Shown here: one piece after another, positions 46,513-55,355 of the stretch
Numbering within the stretch: the first letter of the stretch is position 1
Layout of the letters: every line of letters begins with the position of its first letter
DNA from: CBFHWU01 sp965659665
Lineage (GTDB): Bacteria > Bacteroidota > Bacteroidia > Flavobacteriales > Flavobacteriaceae
NCBI GenBank assembly: GCA_965659665.1
Contig: CBFHWU010000031.1
Coordinates: 124,001-188,000 of the forward strand
Reading direction: 5' to 3'
DNA length: 64,000 nt
Made by a program: the position numbers and the translations under genes
Notes under the pieces: generated by a model
Told to the model about the DNA's origin: nothing
Database searches by the model: none
The model's input: the letters and a program-made list of their open reading frames with translations, nothing else

Positions 46513-47700
46513 TTATCGGGTTTCATAAAGAGCTTTCAGAACCGAATAATAAGCTCCTTTTTTTGAATAATCTTTATTTAACATCCATGCTTTTTGGTCT
46601 TTTCTCCAATTTCCATAAGGAATATCATCTCTAAATCCCCAGTCACTGATGAGAGAAACTCCCGCTTTCTGTGCTGTTTTTACAAGTTGATAATACACTT
46701 GATTTTGTTTTTCGAAAAACTCTTCCCAATCATCTTGTGAATGGATCACGTCACTCACTTTTCGTTTTTCTCCTTTTCTCCACAAGTTAAGTCCAACATC
46801 CAATTCAGTGATGTAGACTTCAACTCCTAAATCGACAAAACGTTTGATATTGGTGTATAAATTGTCATAATTATAATGGATGTCTACATTCAAATGACAC
46901 TGAAAACCAACAGCATCGACACGTACGCCCGAACGAATTAAATGCTTTACCAATTGGTACAAACCATCCGCCTTTCGTCCCCCAAAAGCGACGTTAAAGT
47001 CGCGTATTTCTAGTTTTGAATCGGTCAGTTTTGAAGCGGTTTCAAATACTTTTCTGACAAAAACCGGGTGTGTTTCATTGACTTTGGATGCACCAGTAAG
47101 TCCAGATTGGTCTTCTTCAAAACCCATTTTCATCCACTTACAATCTTCTTCGAGATTTCCGTCTTGACGATAATTACCCTCTTTACCCATCGCAAATATT
47201 TCATTGATTACATTAAAAGCATCTATTTTATTTCTATTATCGTTGGCATTGAGAACTTTTGTAATATAGTCAACCAGCAAGGTATTTAATTCTTTATTGG
47301 AGTAATTGGTACTCCAAAACCATTGGGGAAAATATTTGTTGGGGAAAAATAGACAATGATGCAGAATATGAAAGTTGTTGCGGATCCCCCAATTGACCAA
47401 TTCGTCCAATTGATCAGTTTCAAAATGAATTTTTCTAATTTTTTTAGGCCTCTTTGATGGCCAAAATCCACCTTGAAATCCAGGATAAACTGAGGGTTGA
47501 ATTCCCGTGTAATTGTCAAGAACAAAAGCACGATTCCGTTCAGCTTCTGTTCCGCGAAAAATCGCCTTATTTCTCTCAGCACGAACTTGTGTGGTGATGA
47601 TGGTATTTCCTGCATATTGTTTAAGTGGTGCATCTGAATCATAGTTTTGAGCATTTGATATTATGCACCCCATAAAAATCATTATAATTGATCTATTCAT
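46513..47700 (-). CDS. GH10-family glycosidase, divergent (xylanase-like)
   Basis: A 395-residue enzyme with a signal peptide (MNRSIIMIFMGCIISNAQ). GH10 features are DAFNVINEIFA with acid/base E167, GVRVDAVGFQCHLN, and VYITELDVGL with nucleophile E299. The canonical region around HTLVWH reads HHCLFFPNKYFPQWFW, so the glycone subsites differ from ordinary beta-1,4-xylanases. Substrates such as beta-1,3- or mixed-linkage xylan are conceivable but unproven. It has no T9SS tail, so it may be periplasmic. It is convergent with the beta-helix gene. Confidence 0.85.
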   Translation of the reverse strand: MNRSIIMIFMGCIISNAQNYDSDAPLKQYAGNTIITTQVRAERNKAIFRGTEAERNRAFVLDNYTGIQPSVYPGFQGGFWPSKRPKKIRKIHFETDQLDELVNWGIRNNFHILHHCLFFPNKYFPQWFWSTNYSNKELNTLLVDYITKVLNANDNRNKIDAFNVINEIFAMGKEGNYRQDGNLEEDCKWMKMGFEEDQSGLTGASKVNETHPVFVRKVFETASKLTDSKLEIRDFNVAFGGRKADGLYQLVKHLIRSGVRVDAVGFQCHLNVDIHYNYDNLYTNIKRFVDLGVEVYITELDVGLNLWRKGEKRKVSDVIHSQDDWEEFFEKQNQVYYQLVKTAQKAGVSLISDWGFRDDIPYGNWRKDQKAWMLNKDYSKKGAYYSVLKALYETR

Positions 47701-47792
47701 CGTTAATAATATTGATTGATTCTTTAAAAATAAAACTTTTTATTTTTTAACGATTAGTATTTTTCCTTTAACTTTTATCTAATTTCACTTCT

Positions 47793-47800
47793 TATATTTG
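47793..47800 (+). promoter_or_regulatory. Candidate -7 box for the acyltransferase-SGNH gene
   Basis: TATATTTG matches TAnnTTTG 54 bp before the ATG at 47854, in the divergent spacer with the GH10 gene. No clear -33 TTG was seen. Confidence 0.35.
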
Positions 47801-47853
47801 AAAAAAGAATTAAACATTTTTTTAAAATTTATTGATTATATGTAAAATAACTA

Positions 47854-49230
47854 ATGAATAAAAACGAATATTTTTTATCGGCGTTAAAAAACATGTACAA
47901 CTCAGTGTTGAATATTCCTGCAGATGTTAGCTCTGAGGAAATTCGAATCTTATGTGCACAACTAATACAAAAAGCGTTTTCTTCCATTAATACCCAAATC
48001 AAAGGTTCCGAGTACCTCCCTTACGAAAAGGGGACTATTTTTATCTATAATCACTTGAGTAACCACCCTTTTTTTACGGTTGCAGATCAGTTTCAAATTA
48101 CTCTAGACAGCCATTTTATCAGTGGTCTGTTACATCGTTATTACCAAAATCCAGGCGTGAGAGTGACTCGATATTCATTGCCTGAAGAAACGAATCATCA
48201 ATCATACTATGACAGATTTAACTATATACGCGTATATGCTAAGGAATTTATTCCTGCTGGAATCACTGAGACAACTATCAAATCGATCAACCAAAATTTT
48301 TATGCGCAAGCGACCGAGGTTTTAAAAAATCACACAGGGCTGATTTTAAGTCCAGAGGGATCCTCTTTTGATTCTGAAAATTCCCCTGGAAAATTTTTGT
48401 CAGGGAGTTTTAAACTGGCTTGTAGCATGAAAGAGCAACCTCTTATTGTTCCTCTTGTGATGACTAATTTTGACAAACTTCCCTCCGATGCTACCTATAA
48501 GTGCGAAATTAAACCTCCTTTCCGATTAAGTGATTATGGAGTAACAGACCCAAAAGACCCAAAATTTCGACAGGTCATCCAAAAAATCAACCAAGATTAC
48601 AAAACTTGGGTCCATCAACTTAGAGATGAGAAAAATAATTTTGAAGAAGAAATTAAATTATTAATTCATAGCGTAAAAGAAAAAAAGAATGCAAATGATC
48701 TGGTTGTTTTTTATGGAAGTTCAACCATAAGATTGTGGAAGGATCTAGATCAAGATTTCCCAAATCTCCATGTATTAAACTTGGGATTTGGAGGTGCCTT
48801 TATTCATTCACTAATTGAACATTTTGAAGTTTTATTTGATGTTGAACCCCCCAAAACAATTGTTTTGTATTTGGGAGGAAATGATTTGACCTTAGGGTAT
48901 TCTGCTGAAAAAATAGTACAAAAAATCCATGAATTTTTACAACTCATTTATTCTAAATTTCCTGACACCCTTGTTTTTAATATTGGGATCAAACCATCTT
49001 TTGAACGTTTTACAGCAATGGATACCATCAAAAAAATTAATCATCTTATGAAAAAAGCAGCTCAAACAAATCCTAAACTGGAGCAAATTGATTTTTTTGA
49101 ACATCTGATCAATAAAAACAAGGTAGATTCTACATTTTTTCTCCAAGACGGGTTGCACTTAAATCGAAAGGGATATGATGTGTTGATGAGCTTAATTCAA
49201 AAAGCTTTTCATCAAAACAATATATATTGA
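47854..49230 (+). CDS. Fusion of a PlsC-like acyltransferase and an SGNH hydrolase
   Basis: A 458-residue two-domain protein. Residues about 40-240 form a lysophospholipid-acyltransferase-like domain (IYNHLSNHPFFTV, LILSPEGSSFDSEN, PLIVPLVMTNFDKLP), but the HX4D catalytic dyad is replaced by HX4P. Residues about 280-458 form an SGNH/GDSL hydrolase with block I YGSSTIRLW (Ser290), block III YLGGNDLT and block V DGLHLN (Asp432, His435). The hydrolase triad is complete, so deacylation of a lipid or acylated glycan is likely; whether the acyltransferase half is active is doubtful. It has no signal peptide. Confidence 0.82.
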   Translation: MNKNEYFLSALKNMYNSVLNIPADVSSEEIRILCAQLIQKAFSSINTQIKGSEYLPYEKGTIFIYNHLSNHPFFTVADQFQITLDSHFISGLLHRYYQNPGVRVTRYSLPEETNHQSYYDRFNYIRVYAKEFIPAGITETTIKSINQNFYAQATEVLKNHTGLILSPEGSSFDSENSPGKFLSGSFKLACSMKEQPLIVPLVMTNFDKLPSDATYKCEIKPPFRLSDYGVTDPKDPKFRQVIQKINQDYKTWVHQLRDEKNNFEEEIKLLIHSVKEKKNANDLVVFYGSSTIRLWKDLDQDFPNLHVLNLGFGGAFIHSLIEHFEVLFDVEPPKTIVLYLGGNDLTLGYSAEKIVQKIHEFLQLIYSKFPDTLVFNIGIKPSFERFTAMDTIKKINHLMKKAAQTNPKLEQIDFFEHLINKNKVDSTFFLQDGLHLNRKGYDVLMSLIQKAFHQNNIY

Positions 49231-49321
49231 TGTGTGTAGAAATGACTCCAAAAGAACGCGTACGATCATAATAGAGGTGTTTATAAAATTTTGATGGTCA
49301 TCAAACGGCTAAGAAGTTGCT

Positions 49322-49945
49322 TTAAATGACATAAAAGTAAATCATCCAAAAGTGAAATAGGGCACCGGCAAGGACAAAAATATGCCAAATGACATGGTTA
49401 TAGGGAATTTGATCTAGGATATAAAGTATAATCCCTAAAGTGTAGGCTATTCCACCAGCCACAAGAAAATAAATTCCGTTTCCTATGGCATCGGAAAGGT
49501 TGGAAATATCAAAAACAATAAGCCAACCCATAGCCAAGTAGAGAAGGGTTGAAAATACTTCAAATTTGCCAGTAAAGAACAATTTTAACATAACGCCAAA
49601 AAGAGCAATTCCCCAAACAATATACAATAGTGTTGTTCCAAGGCTTTCGTTTAAAGTAATCACTAGAACAGGGGTGTAAGTACCTGCAATGAGAAAGTAA
49701 ATGCTGATATGATCTGCAATTCGTAAGTTTTTTTTTCTCTTTGGATTTTTTTCATGGTGGTAAAGGGTAGAAGAACCAAATAATACAATAAAGGATATTG
49801 CATAGACCACAACACTAATGAGGCTTTGAGTTGATTGGTAGGAATCAAAATATAAAAATAACCCTAATGCAATGAACCCTATAACTACTCCCAATGCGTG
49901 TGTTTGGGTATTGAGTTTTTCTTCGTGTTCAGTTTGTTCTTTCAT
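49322..49945 (-). CDS. trhA: Hemolysin III/TrhA family membrane protein
   Basis: A 207-residue protein with about seven transmembrane helices and PAQR/HlyIII-like signatures: N-terminal NTQTHALGVVIGFIALGLFL, central LYHHEKNPKRKKNLRIADHI and C-terminal HVIWHIFVLAGALFHFWMIY, whose His residues match the metal-site pattern of the superfamily. Despite the name, bacterial members act in membrane energetics or homeostasis. It is monocistronic, convergent with the acyltransferase-SGNH gene. Confidence 0.9.
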   Translation of the reverse strand: MKEQTEHEEKLNTQTHALGVVIGFIALGLFLYFDSYQSTQSLISVVVYAISFIVLFGSSTLYHHEKNPKRKKNLRIADHISIYFLIAGTYTPVLVITLNESLGTTLLYIVWGIALFGVMLKLFFTGKFEVFSTLLYLAMGWLIVFDISNLSDAIGNGIYFLVAGGIAYTLGIILYILDQIPYNHVIWHIFVLAGALFHFWMIYFYVI

Positions 49946-50578
49946 TAGAGTTTATTAGCTCATCGATAGTTGAGCTGCATAAGTGTGCAAATATAAGCGA
50001 TATTAATCCTCGTTTTAATTAAATTCACTTCCATTCAAAAGTATTACTTGATTTTTTTAATAGTTTATTAACGCCTTATCATAGTGGATTGAGGGGTTTC
50101 CTGTACGTGTATTTTTTTGATTTACCTGCATGATCATGTGTAGGAATTAGCTTGGATAGGTCTTTGATATTTTGAAGTTGTTCCTTTAAGGGGTATGGTG
50201 CAGAATATGTAAGAAATTTAAGGATCAACATTTGTAAAGAAATTACAAAAGGGGAGGACAGGCGATTTTTGTGCGGTTCCTTCTCACAAAAAGTTAATTA
50301 ATCTCATAGTTTAATTTATCGCTTTGATATTGTAACAGTTTGTTTTTGTTTGAAAACACATCGTATAATATTTGTTTCTTCAGCGAACCCCACTGGCGCG
50401 CGTCTGTGACGCATGCCCATTTTAAATATGTATATTTAGTATTGCAAATCCCTACTTATAGCACACAATTTCATCCCTTATTTTAATTATCATCCATCCT
50501 TAGGTTTACCTTTTCTAGGTTGTTTATATGTTTATTTTGTAGTCTTTAATTTTCAGTCAAATAATCTATTTAAGGTAT
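49946..50578. other. 633-bp non-coding region with a GC-rich inverted repeat
   Basis: No credible gene on either strand. Notable contents are the minus-strand promoter box at 49988-49995 and a GC-rich patch at about 50383-50422 with the perfect GCGTC-TGT-GACGC dyad, very different in composition from the rest of this AT-rich region. This is the longest unexplained spacer besides the remnant near 60 kb. Confidence 0.6.
49988..49995 (-). promoter_or_regulatory. Candidate -7 box for the hemolysin III gene
   Basis: Read on the minus strand this is TATATTTG, a full -7 match, 43 bp upstream of the ATG at 49945. The -33 element is not obvious. Confidence 0.4.
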
Positions 50579-50962
50579 TCAGTAATCAGTGGATTTCCAC
50601 ATACAATATTTTAATTGATAGAGATGCAGTATAACAAGCGAAATTCCTGGAAAATAGATGGTGATTTCAGGAATGGTTAGTAGTTTCAAATATTCATTGA
50701 GGATGATAAAAAACAATACACTCCAGCTAATCCACAGGGCATAATTAATCGAAGGGTAATTGTTTGTTTTTGTTGTTTTATAAACTGCAAAAAATGAAAT
50801 TGATAAAAATATAAAGTCTATCCAATACCACCAATATGGTGCATCGATACAAGCAGCAGTCGTACATGATTTTGCAATAAATAAAAATGGTGTTGCCAAG
50901 CAATGCATCATACACATTGTGCTTGCTGTGGCTCCCAAAAAATCAGTATTGAGTAACTTCAT
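50579..50962 (-). CDS. MerC-domain membrane protein
   Basis: A 127-residue protein with about four transmembrane helices and the MerC-type motif CMMHC (C17, C21) at the start of the first helix (GATASTMCMMHCLATPFLF). MerC proteins take up mercuric ions; chromosomal flavobacterial members next to Fur-type regulators more likely handle zinc or another soft metal. Its start overlaps the stop of the upstream ABC permease by 4 bp, so it is the last gene of the ABC operon. Confidence 0.85.
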   Translation of the reverse strand: MKLLNTDFLGATASTMCMMHCLATPFLFIAKSCTTAACIDAPYWWYWIDFIFLSISFFAVYKTTKTNNYPSINYALWISWSVLFFIILNEYLKLLTIPEITIYFPGISLVILHLYQLKYCMWKSTDY

Positions 50963-52281
50963 TTAACCTTCGATAACATTTCAGTGTATTTTATAAAGTC
51001 TTCTTTATTTACTTTTTTGTTATTCCATATATCCAAGACCAAAACTTCAATACGTTTGTCAATCATGGCTTGAATATCCTTTCGATAGGTTTCATAATTC
51101 TCGTAATGGGTTGTTGAGATTGCGTTAAAACGATTTTGGAAAAAGCTTACAGGATTGAACCAAAATGTACTTTTTATCCAAGAATTTTTATCGTTATTTT
51201 CCATTTCAATCCTCTGAATACTTTCTTTTTTTAATTCATTGACCAAAGCAATTGCCGACTGACTTCTTGCTCTATCAATTTTTGTTTTGTCTTTAAAAAC
51301 AGGACTATGTTCAATTGGAGGGAATAAGACATTCAGTTTTTCTTGAAAAATGCTGTCGGGTTGGTCAAAGAGTTCTTGTCTTTTTTCTCTATCGGTATCG
51401 ATGAAATTGGTCATTAAGTTGGTGGGTTTTACGATGCTCACTCCTTGATGTACAAGGGCAGGAATGATAAAAGCCAATAAGAGCCAAATCCCTATCATTT
51501 GTAAGGTATTTCCCAAAATACTTTTACCATATTTGAGCACAAAAAAGTAAATAACCGACCAAAAAACAAGATACAAAAGGGAATAAAATATCATTTGACC
51601 AAAAATTCCGCTAGTTGTTTCAAAAACATTAGTGAGCATTGCACCATACAACAGTAGGCCCAAACAAACCAAGGCACACAACATTAAATAAAAGGCCATT
51701 CGGGAGATTAACCATTTATTTTTTGAAGCAGTTTGAACTTCTATCAAAGTCAAAAAGCCTTGCTCGGCCTCTTTACTTTTCAGGTTAAATAACAATATCA
51801 AAAGTAACAGAGGTAATAGAAACAGCATGGCAAAAGCAAAATCCAAAGTACCTGTTTGCAATCGTTCGGGGTTGGCAATTTCCTCAGCCATATCTGCATC
51901 ATAAGGGCTCGCCCAAAAGCTTATTCGCTTGTAAAAGCCGTACTGCTCGGCTTGTCCAATACTGTACACGATGGCAGTTGAGGGTGCTTTGATTTGATAA
52001 GTTGGAATGCTCCGAATGGCCCAAAATGGGGTGCTCAGATCTATCCAAGGACGGTCTTCGGAAATTAATTTTCCTTCATCATACCGAGTAAAAAATTGTT
52101 GCTTTTGCTCTTTTACATTCTGTTGTATTTTTTGAATTTCTGTGATTTGTTTTTTGTACAACGCACTTCCATTATGCAAGCCATTAATAGCCGCAATTAC
52201 AAAAAGTAACAAGGCGATGAGCTTAAATGGACTTCTCAAAAAGTGCTTCCATTCATAAAGAAATACCATTATCCCCCTCAT
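50959..52281 (-). CDS. ABC-2 type permease, DUF3526-like (second)
   Basis: A 440-residue permease. One N-terminal helix (LIALLLFVIAAINGLHNG) is followed by a large extracytoplasmic loop, then four or more helices in the middle (FAMLLFLLPLLLLILLFNLK, YLMLCALVCLGLLLYG) and a long C-terminal soluble part containing FWFNPVSFFQNRFNAISTTH. This layout matches DUF3526 permeases of NosY-like ABC exporters. It overlaps the first permease gene by 4 bp. Confidence 0.85.
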   Translation of the reverse strand: MRGIMVFLYEWKHFLRSPFKLIALLLFVIAAINGLHNGSALYKKQITEIQKIQQNVKEQKQQFFTRYDEGKLISEDRPWIDLSTPFWAIRSIPTYQIKAPSTAIVYSIGQAEQYGFYKRISFWASPYDADMAEEIANPERLQTGTLDFAFAMLFLLPLLLLILLFNLKSKEAEQGFLTLIEVQTASKNKWLISRMAFYLMLCALVCLGLLLYGAMLTNVFETTSGIFGQMIFYSLLYLVFWSVIYFFVLKYGKSILGNTLQMIGIWLLLAFIIPALVHQGVSIVKPTNLMTNFIDTDREKRQELFDQPDSIFQEKLNVLFPPIEHSPVFKDKTKIDRARSQSAIALVNELKKESIQRIEMENNDKNSWIKSTFWFNPVSFFQNRFNAISTTHYENYETYRKDIQAMIDKRIEVLVLDIWNNKKVNKEDFIKYTEMLSKVK

Positions 52282-53687
52282 ACCATCTGCATTTTATACG
52301 CTCCAAAAAACAATAGTACTATGCACAAAACAGTCCAGCCTATCAGAAACAACAGATCGTTGATGTAATGAGAAAATACTGAACCCAAAGCTATGGGCTC
52401 GTACGCAAAATCGGGAACTGATTTAAAAAAAATATTACTGGCTTTCCAACTCCAATCCCCTGTTTTCGATCCTCCGAAAGTTTGTTCATCATTGAGCATT
52501 TTAATAAATATTCTTCGATAATTTTCTACTTGCACCAAAAATTCATGATGATGCAAATTATCATTGCCCGAAAATCCCATACTTGCATTTTGCAGAGAAA
52601 TAAAAGGATTAATTATGCCCCCCAATTGATAGCTTCGTTTTTGCTTAGTCAACACCTTTCTTAAGTTCCCAAAATGTTTATCCCATACAACATGGCCATA
52701 TTCTTCGTCCTCTTGCATGCGAAGACCATCAAAATTGATCGGTAGCTTCGACACATGATCAACACCATATTCATCAAGTACTTTTTTTTCCAACGCTTTG
52801 TTGCGTTTGTCAGAGGGGTTATGTCCATCTATTCCTTTGGATCGATCTACTTTCATGGCCGTTGTAAATTCATTTCGACTAGGTAATTCATGCCATTTTT
52901 CAACGGTACTCATCAGTATATTAGGCAAAAAGATAGTCCAGATTATCCAAATACCGACCATTGAAGTGAGGGCTATCGTGGTATTTGTCCAACGGGCTGA
53001 AAAAAATACCGTTAAACCACAGATAATAAAATAATAGAAACAATACGAAATTAAAATAAAGGCAACTCGGATTATAATTTCTTGATTCAAATTTTGTAAA
53101 TGGATCAAAGTGTAGACCAAAAAGGTTAATGACAATAATCCAACTCCATATAACCAAACCGAAATCGTTTTTGAAAAAATTAGTGTAGATGGCCTTGTTC
53201 CTTGTAACACCAATAACTTCAATCTTCCGCTATTTTTTTCGTTGCTGATACTGCTAAAGGCTAAAAAAATTAATAAAACTGGAATAATGAATTGCAATAA
53301 CAATGAGCTTTTGAGTTTTCCAAATTTAGAAATCGCCAGCATTTGAGAAGCTTCTGAATGCACAATTTCATTTTGTACATGACCTTCCACTCGGAGTACA
53401 TTGCCCGTAACGCTATTCACCCCTTCATCTAAACTACTCAACAAATTGGAAGGCTTGAACACATAGGTTCCGAAGTGAGCTGCTCCATGAGGATTCATCT
53501 CTTTGAGGCTCTCCCATTGTTTTCGCATATCTTTTTGAGCTGTAGTATAATGCTCAGTTTGAACTTGAGTTTGTTGATTCCCTAAGTATAAAGACAATAA
53601 AAGAACAAGAATAAACCCCACACTAATCCCCAACAACCATGGAGTACGGAGATAAAATTGCCATTCGTTTTTGATGATTTTCCACAT
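52278..53687 (-). CDS. ABC-2 type permease, DUF3526-like (first)
   Basis: A 469-residue permease paralogous to the next gene: N-terminal helix (WLLGISVGFILVLLLSLYLG), a large loop, central helices (LLLQFIIPVLLIFLAFSSIS, IRVAFILISYCFYYFIICGL) and a soluble C-terminal region ending in a last helix (LLFLIGWTVLCIVLLFFGAY). Together with the second permease and the ATPase it would form one heteromeric exporter. It starts 9 bp after the ATPase stop. Confidence 0.85.
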   Translation of the reverse strand: MWKIIKNEWQFYLRTPWLLGISVGFILVLLLSLYLGNQQTQVQTEHYTTAQKDMRKQWESLKEMNPHGAAHFGTYVFKPSNLLSSLDEGVNSVTGNVLRVEGHVQNEIVHSEASQMLAISKFGKLKSSLLLQFIIPVLLIFLAFSSISNEKNSGRLKLLVLQGTRPSTLIFSKTISVWLYGVGLLSLTFLVYTLIHLQNLNQEIIIRVAFILISYCFYYFIICGLTVFFSARWTNTTIALTSMVGIWIIWTIFLPNILMSTVEKWHELPSRNEFTTAMKVDRSKGIDGHNPSDKRNKALEKKVLDEYGVDHVSKLPINFDGLRMQEDEEYGHVVWDKHFGNLRKVLTKQKRSYQLGGIINPFISLQNASMGFSGNDNLHHHEFLVQVENYRRIFIKMLNDEQTFGGSKTGDWSWKASNIFFKSVPDFAYEPIALGSVFSHYINDLLFLIGWTVLCIVLLFFGAYKMQMV

Positions 53688-53696
53688 AGTTTTTGC

Positions 53697-54398
53697 TTAG
53701 TTGGTCATATAGTCCAAATACAATTGTTCTAATTCGTGTGCACTGACCTCTTCACTTCGAAGTTCCTTGACCAACGTCCCTTTTTTTAGAATACCAATAC
53801 GATGACAAACTTCTCTCACCCGAAAAATATCGTGTGATGCCATAAGGATGCTAGCTCCATTGTCAGCTAATTTTTTTAGTAATTCAGTAAGTTCATTGCT
53901 TGCTAAAGGATCTAGTCCGCTTGCGGGTTCATCTAATAGATAAACTTTTGCTTTTTTTGCATATGCAATGGCAATTCCTACTTTTTGTCGCATTCCTTTA
54001 GAATAAGCAGATATTTTTTTGCGGTGTGTTTCGCTTTGCAACCCACATGTGGTAAGAAAATCTTGTAATTCTGTTTTTGAATAACGTAAACCTGCCAAAC
54101 GACAGAAATAGTCTAAGTTTTCAATCCCAAACAAATAGGGATAAAGATTTACATTTTCGGGAATATAACCGATCAATTTTCGAACTTCTTGCGCCTCTTC
54201 ATAGGAATTAATTTTATTGATCTTCACCATTCCTGAATCGGGTTTAAGAAAACCCAACAACATATTAATAGTTGTAGATTTTCCAGCTCCGTTTGCTCCC
54301 AAAAGACCTAAAATTTCTCCTTCTTTGACCGTTAAAGTGAGGTTATCAATTGCGGCATGACCTTTGAAAAATTTCGTAACGTTTTGTACTTGTATCAT
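53697..54398 (-). CDS. ABC transporter ATP-binding protein
   Basis: A 233-residue ATPase with all motifs: Walker A GLLGANGAGKST (about 33-44), signature YSKGMRQKVGIA, Walker B VYLLDEPASGLD and the H-loop MASHDI. It is of the ABC-2 (NosF/CcmA-like) type and drives the two downstream permeases. It is the first gene of the operon, divergent from the Zur-like regulator, which suggests metal-responsive control. Confidence 0.93.
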   Translation of the reverse strand: MIQVQNVTKFFKGHAAIDNLTLTVKEGEILGLLGANGAGKSTTINMLLGFLKPDSGMVKINKINSYEEAQEVRKLIGYIPENVNLYPYLFGIENLDYFCRLAGLRYSKTELQDFLTTCGLQSETHRKKISAYSKGMRQKVGIAIAYAKKAKVYLLDEPASGLDPLASNELTELLKKLADNGASILMASHDIFRVREVCHRIGILKKGTLVKELRSEEVSAHELEQLYLDYMTN

Positions 54399-54429
54399 GA
54401 CTCCATATTATATAAATGCACCTCAGTTG

Positions 54430-54437
54430 CAAATATA
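54430..54437 (-). promoter_or_regulatory. Candidate -7 box for the ABC/MerC operon
   Basis: On the minus strand this reads TATATTTG, 32 bp upstream of the ATPase ATG (54398). It is a full match to TAnnTTTG. Confidence 0.5.
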
Positions 54438-54452
54438 AAATATTTTTTCTTA

Positions 54453-54469
54453 TTGCAACATAGTTGTAT
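54453..54469. promoter_or_regulatory. Candidate Fur/Zur-family operator
   Basis: TTGCAACATAGTTGTAT contains a perfect CAAC-ATA-GTTG core dyad with partly symmetric flanks, the size and shape of a Fur-family box. It sits midway between the two divergent -7 boxes, where a bound repressor could shut off both promoters. A second TTGCAA lies at 54427-54432. The site is inferred from symmetry and context only. Confidence 0.4.
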
Positions 54470-54477
54470 TATATTTG
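54470..54477 (+). promoter_or_regulatory. Candidate -7 box for the Zur-like regulator
   Basis: TATATTTG ends only 4 bp before the GTG start at 54482. If used, the transcript would start at or near the start codon, giving a nearly leaderless mRNA. Confidence 0.35.
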
Positions 54478-54481
54478 TTTA

Positions 54482-54862
54482 GTGGGAATTGTAAGAAAAA
54501 CAAAATCAGTACATGTATTGCTCAATTTATTTGGGCAAACTAATGATGCATTGTCCGCTGTAGAATTGGTAAGTCGTCTTCAGCACCAAATGAACAAGAC
54601 CACTGTTTATCGCATTCTGGAACGTATGCAAGATGAAGGTCTTGTACATTCTTTTGTAGGAAAAGATGGATTAAAATGGTACGCTCAGGGTAAAGGCTAT
54701 TCCTTGTTACAACATGATGATGTTCATCCTCATTTTCAATGTCGAAATTGTGGTAAAACAGCATGTATTCCTGTAGACATTTCTATTCCATCTATTCCAA
54801 AATATAAAATTGATTCCGCTGAACTATTATTAATAGGCCAGTGTGAACATTGTCTTTTTTAG
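54482..54862 (+). CDS. Zur-like Fur-family metalloregulator
   Basis: A 126-residue Fur-family repressor. The winged helix (about 5-75) holds SRLQHQMNKTTVYRILERMQ. The C-terminal half has two CxxC pairs (FQCRNCGKTACIP and GQCEHCLF) for structural zinc, plus QHDDVHPHFQC for the sensory site. The start is taken as GTG at 54482 (VGIVRKTKSVHVLL), which aligns with the family; the in-frame TTG at 54464 would lie inside the promoter. Its position divergent from an ABC exporter and MerC gene favours zinc or related metal sensing. Confidence 0.88.
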   Translation: MGIVRKTKSVHVLLNLFGQTNDALSAVELVSRLQHQMNKTTVYRILERMQDEGLVHSFVGKDGLKWYAQGKGYSLLQHDDVHPHFQCRNCGKTACIPVDISIPSIPKYKIDSAELLLIGQCEHCLF

Positions 54863-55355
54863 TAGGAACCCCAAGTATTCCTCACGTTCATCACGCACTA
54901 GAAATTGAACTCCTTATTTTTTACCCATTCATTGATTAATCGTTTATTTTATCTTAACCGCACTGCTTGTTTTTACTAATGATCTCTTCAGCTTTGTAAT
55001 TACTATCCATGAGATATTTCAATAAAAAGGGGATGTAAAAATATATTGGTTTTAATTTTTTTATGCTTTAAAATCTAAATATCCTTAACCATTTTTGTGT
55101 GATAAAAAGTTTTAATCACTTCTTTATGTTTATGTGATTTTAACTAATTGTTGTGATTCACAGGCCTACGTAGGAAGAAAGTCGATAAAATTTTGTGGTT
55201 AATACATTTATTTTATAATGATATTATTACTGTTATAATTTGAAGGCTTAAAGTAGTTATTGGAATAGGCTTTTATTCGTCATAAGTGAAGGTAATAAGA
55301 TTGAGTCAATCTTTATGCTTTTCGCTTTATTAATTTTTAAAAGAGAAAATCATTC
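54863..55355. other. 493-bp spacer without a recognisable gene
   Basis: AT-rich, no open frame of note on either strand. The only structure seen is a 10-bp perfect palindrome CCTACGTAGG near 55165. It lies downstream of both the Zur-like gene and the TlpA-like gene, so only terminators are needed here; none is convincing. Confidence 0.5.

Noticed and set aside
47286..47654. 122-codon ORF within the GH10 gene
   Set aside because: Same strand as the GH10 gene but another frame; the GH10 frame carries the catalytic motifs, so this is a shadow.
49946..50578. Possible CRISPR or repeat array in the longest non-coding spacer
   Set aside because: No regularly spaced repeats are present; only one GC-rich dyad was found.
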